Positions 63,370 to 64,000 of a stretch of DNA of 64,000 nt are shown piece after piece. The stretch comes from Physcomitrium patens. Taxonomy: Eukaryota; Streptophyta; Bryopsida; Funariales; Funariaceae. The notes under the pieces are model-generated. The model was given only the letters and a program-made list of their open reading frames with translations. It was not told the DNA's origin and did no database searches. The stretch lies in NCBI RefSeq assembly GCF_000002425.4, contig NC_037259.1:4803481-4867480 (forward strand), given 5' to 3'. Numbering within the stretch: the first letter of the stretch is position 1; every line of letters begins with the position of its first letter. Position numbers and translations under genes: made by a program.

Positions 63370-64000
63370 TCAAATCGTCAATTCTGAGGGCGCCAAACTA
63401 AGCTCTTTCCTAGACCGTAAGATTCTGTTTTCCGTCTGTACTCTCTCACTTAAAGCTATTTGATTCCCCCACGAATCTGTTTCACGTAAAACATTCTTCA
63501 TCCACTTCGTTTTGTCGTTCAATCCAGCCAAATGAACCATAAAATCCCCACGTGCGTAAACACCTGAAATTATTACCAGAGATTTCTTTCAATACAAAAG
63601 TTCGCCATGCTTCCAATAATAAGAGAACCAGCCATATCATGGCGCATCAACAAAATTAATGATCAAACCTTGCCAGGTAACACAGAGTTCGGGAGAAGTT
63701 GATGGAAAAAAATGTACCTTTCCAGACAGCCTTAGTTAAAGTAACCAAACGGTGACAGCTCCTCCAAGAAGGTCTCCATAGGTTCGAATTGAAAAGGCAC
63801 TGCATTTCAGGAACTCGCACATGTTGATCATACTCATCTTTGTCCATCGTACTGATGAGGTGCTTCAGGGCGGTATTGTCCCCACTTTTTGATTTGCCGA
63901 AAGGCTGAATAAAATCAGTCTGATTCCACCAACGATCAAGGAACTCTCGGCTCCAATCAGAGTTGCGGAAAAAAAACATTCCTGCACCATATTTTAGGGA
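63370..64000 (-). CDS. GT34-family glycosyltransferase, C-terminal part (runs off the window)
   Basis: Two minus-strand exons, 64000-63718 (partial) and 63563-63370, separated by a GT-AG intron of 154 bases. They join in phase (codon G|GT) and stop at TGA 63370-63372. The product contains GAGMFFFRNSDWS, FLDRWWNQTDF, SGDNTALKHL and, across the splice, AVWKG to VYARGDFMVHLAG. These are typical of plant GT34 enzymes such as xyloglucan xylosyltransferases and galactomannan galactosyltransferases, which are Golgi type II membrane proteins that make cell-wall polysaccharides. The N-terminal anchor and the DxD motif lie beyond the right edge. The exact donor and acceptor cannot be decided from this portion. 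Confidence 0.9.

Noticed and set aside
1-64000. CRISPR arrays, rRNA or tRNA genes, bacterial operons
   Set aside because: No spacer-repeat arrays, no rRNA similarity and no convincing tRNA cloverleaf were seen; the gene structure is eukaryotic.

Overview
The window is nuclear DNA of a land plant. The introns are GT-AG and short, the intergenic DNA is very AT-rich with long (AT)n tracts, and LTR retrotransposons are nested. The gene set (class A1-type heat shock factor, the Hsp70-Hsp90 organizing protein HOP, a GT34 glycosyltransferase) and the overall texture suggest a moss, possibly a Physcomitrium-like species. That placement is an inference: no sequence search was run, and all identities and alignments here were made by eye.

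Layout. 931-4214 (+): a seven-exon gene, assembled from splice sites whose phases agree, for an unrecognised coiled-coil protein. 6146-9651 (-): a complete four-exon HSF gene of 467 codons. 12.1-16.3 kb: copy 1 of an old repeat, here called G, with a solo LTR inside. 17804-21292 (-): a complete eight-exon HOP/STI1 gene of 596 codons. About 24.0-60.9 kb: copy 2 of repeat G in the same orientation, split by a large nest of retrotransposons. 63370-64000 (-): the last two exons of a GT34 gene that runs off the right edge.

The nest resolves into layers. Element A (25652-56933, -) sits in repeat G with an exact 5-bp target duplication. A was interrupted by element C (31350-39102, +) and by element B (39481-55719, +; exact 5-bp duplication). 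B was interrupted by a full-length element of another lineage, D (41190-49708), and by a solo LTR of D's superfamily (52982-54303). Related solo LTRs lie in A (27737-29130), C (35419-36763) and repeat G (57745-59274). A, B and C are one chromodomain-bearing Ty3/gypsy (chromovirus) family. D belongs to a different Ty3/gypsy lineage.

Main discoveries. (1) B and C carry an extra ORF of about 140 codons between the chromodomain and the 3' LTR, which A lacks. (2) Nearly every premature stop in B and most in D fit a C-to-T or G-to-A change, so methylcytosine deamination is the likely cause of decay. (3) The D-type LTRs use 4-bp target duplications and four of the five here sit inside chromovirus copies. 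(4) gag and pol are in different frames (-1) in two independently decayed copies. HSF and HOP are neighbours on the same strand and belong to the same heat-stress/chaperone network.
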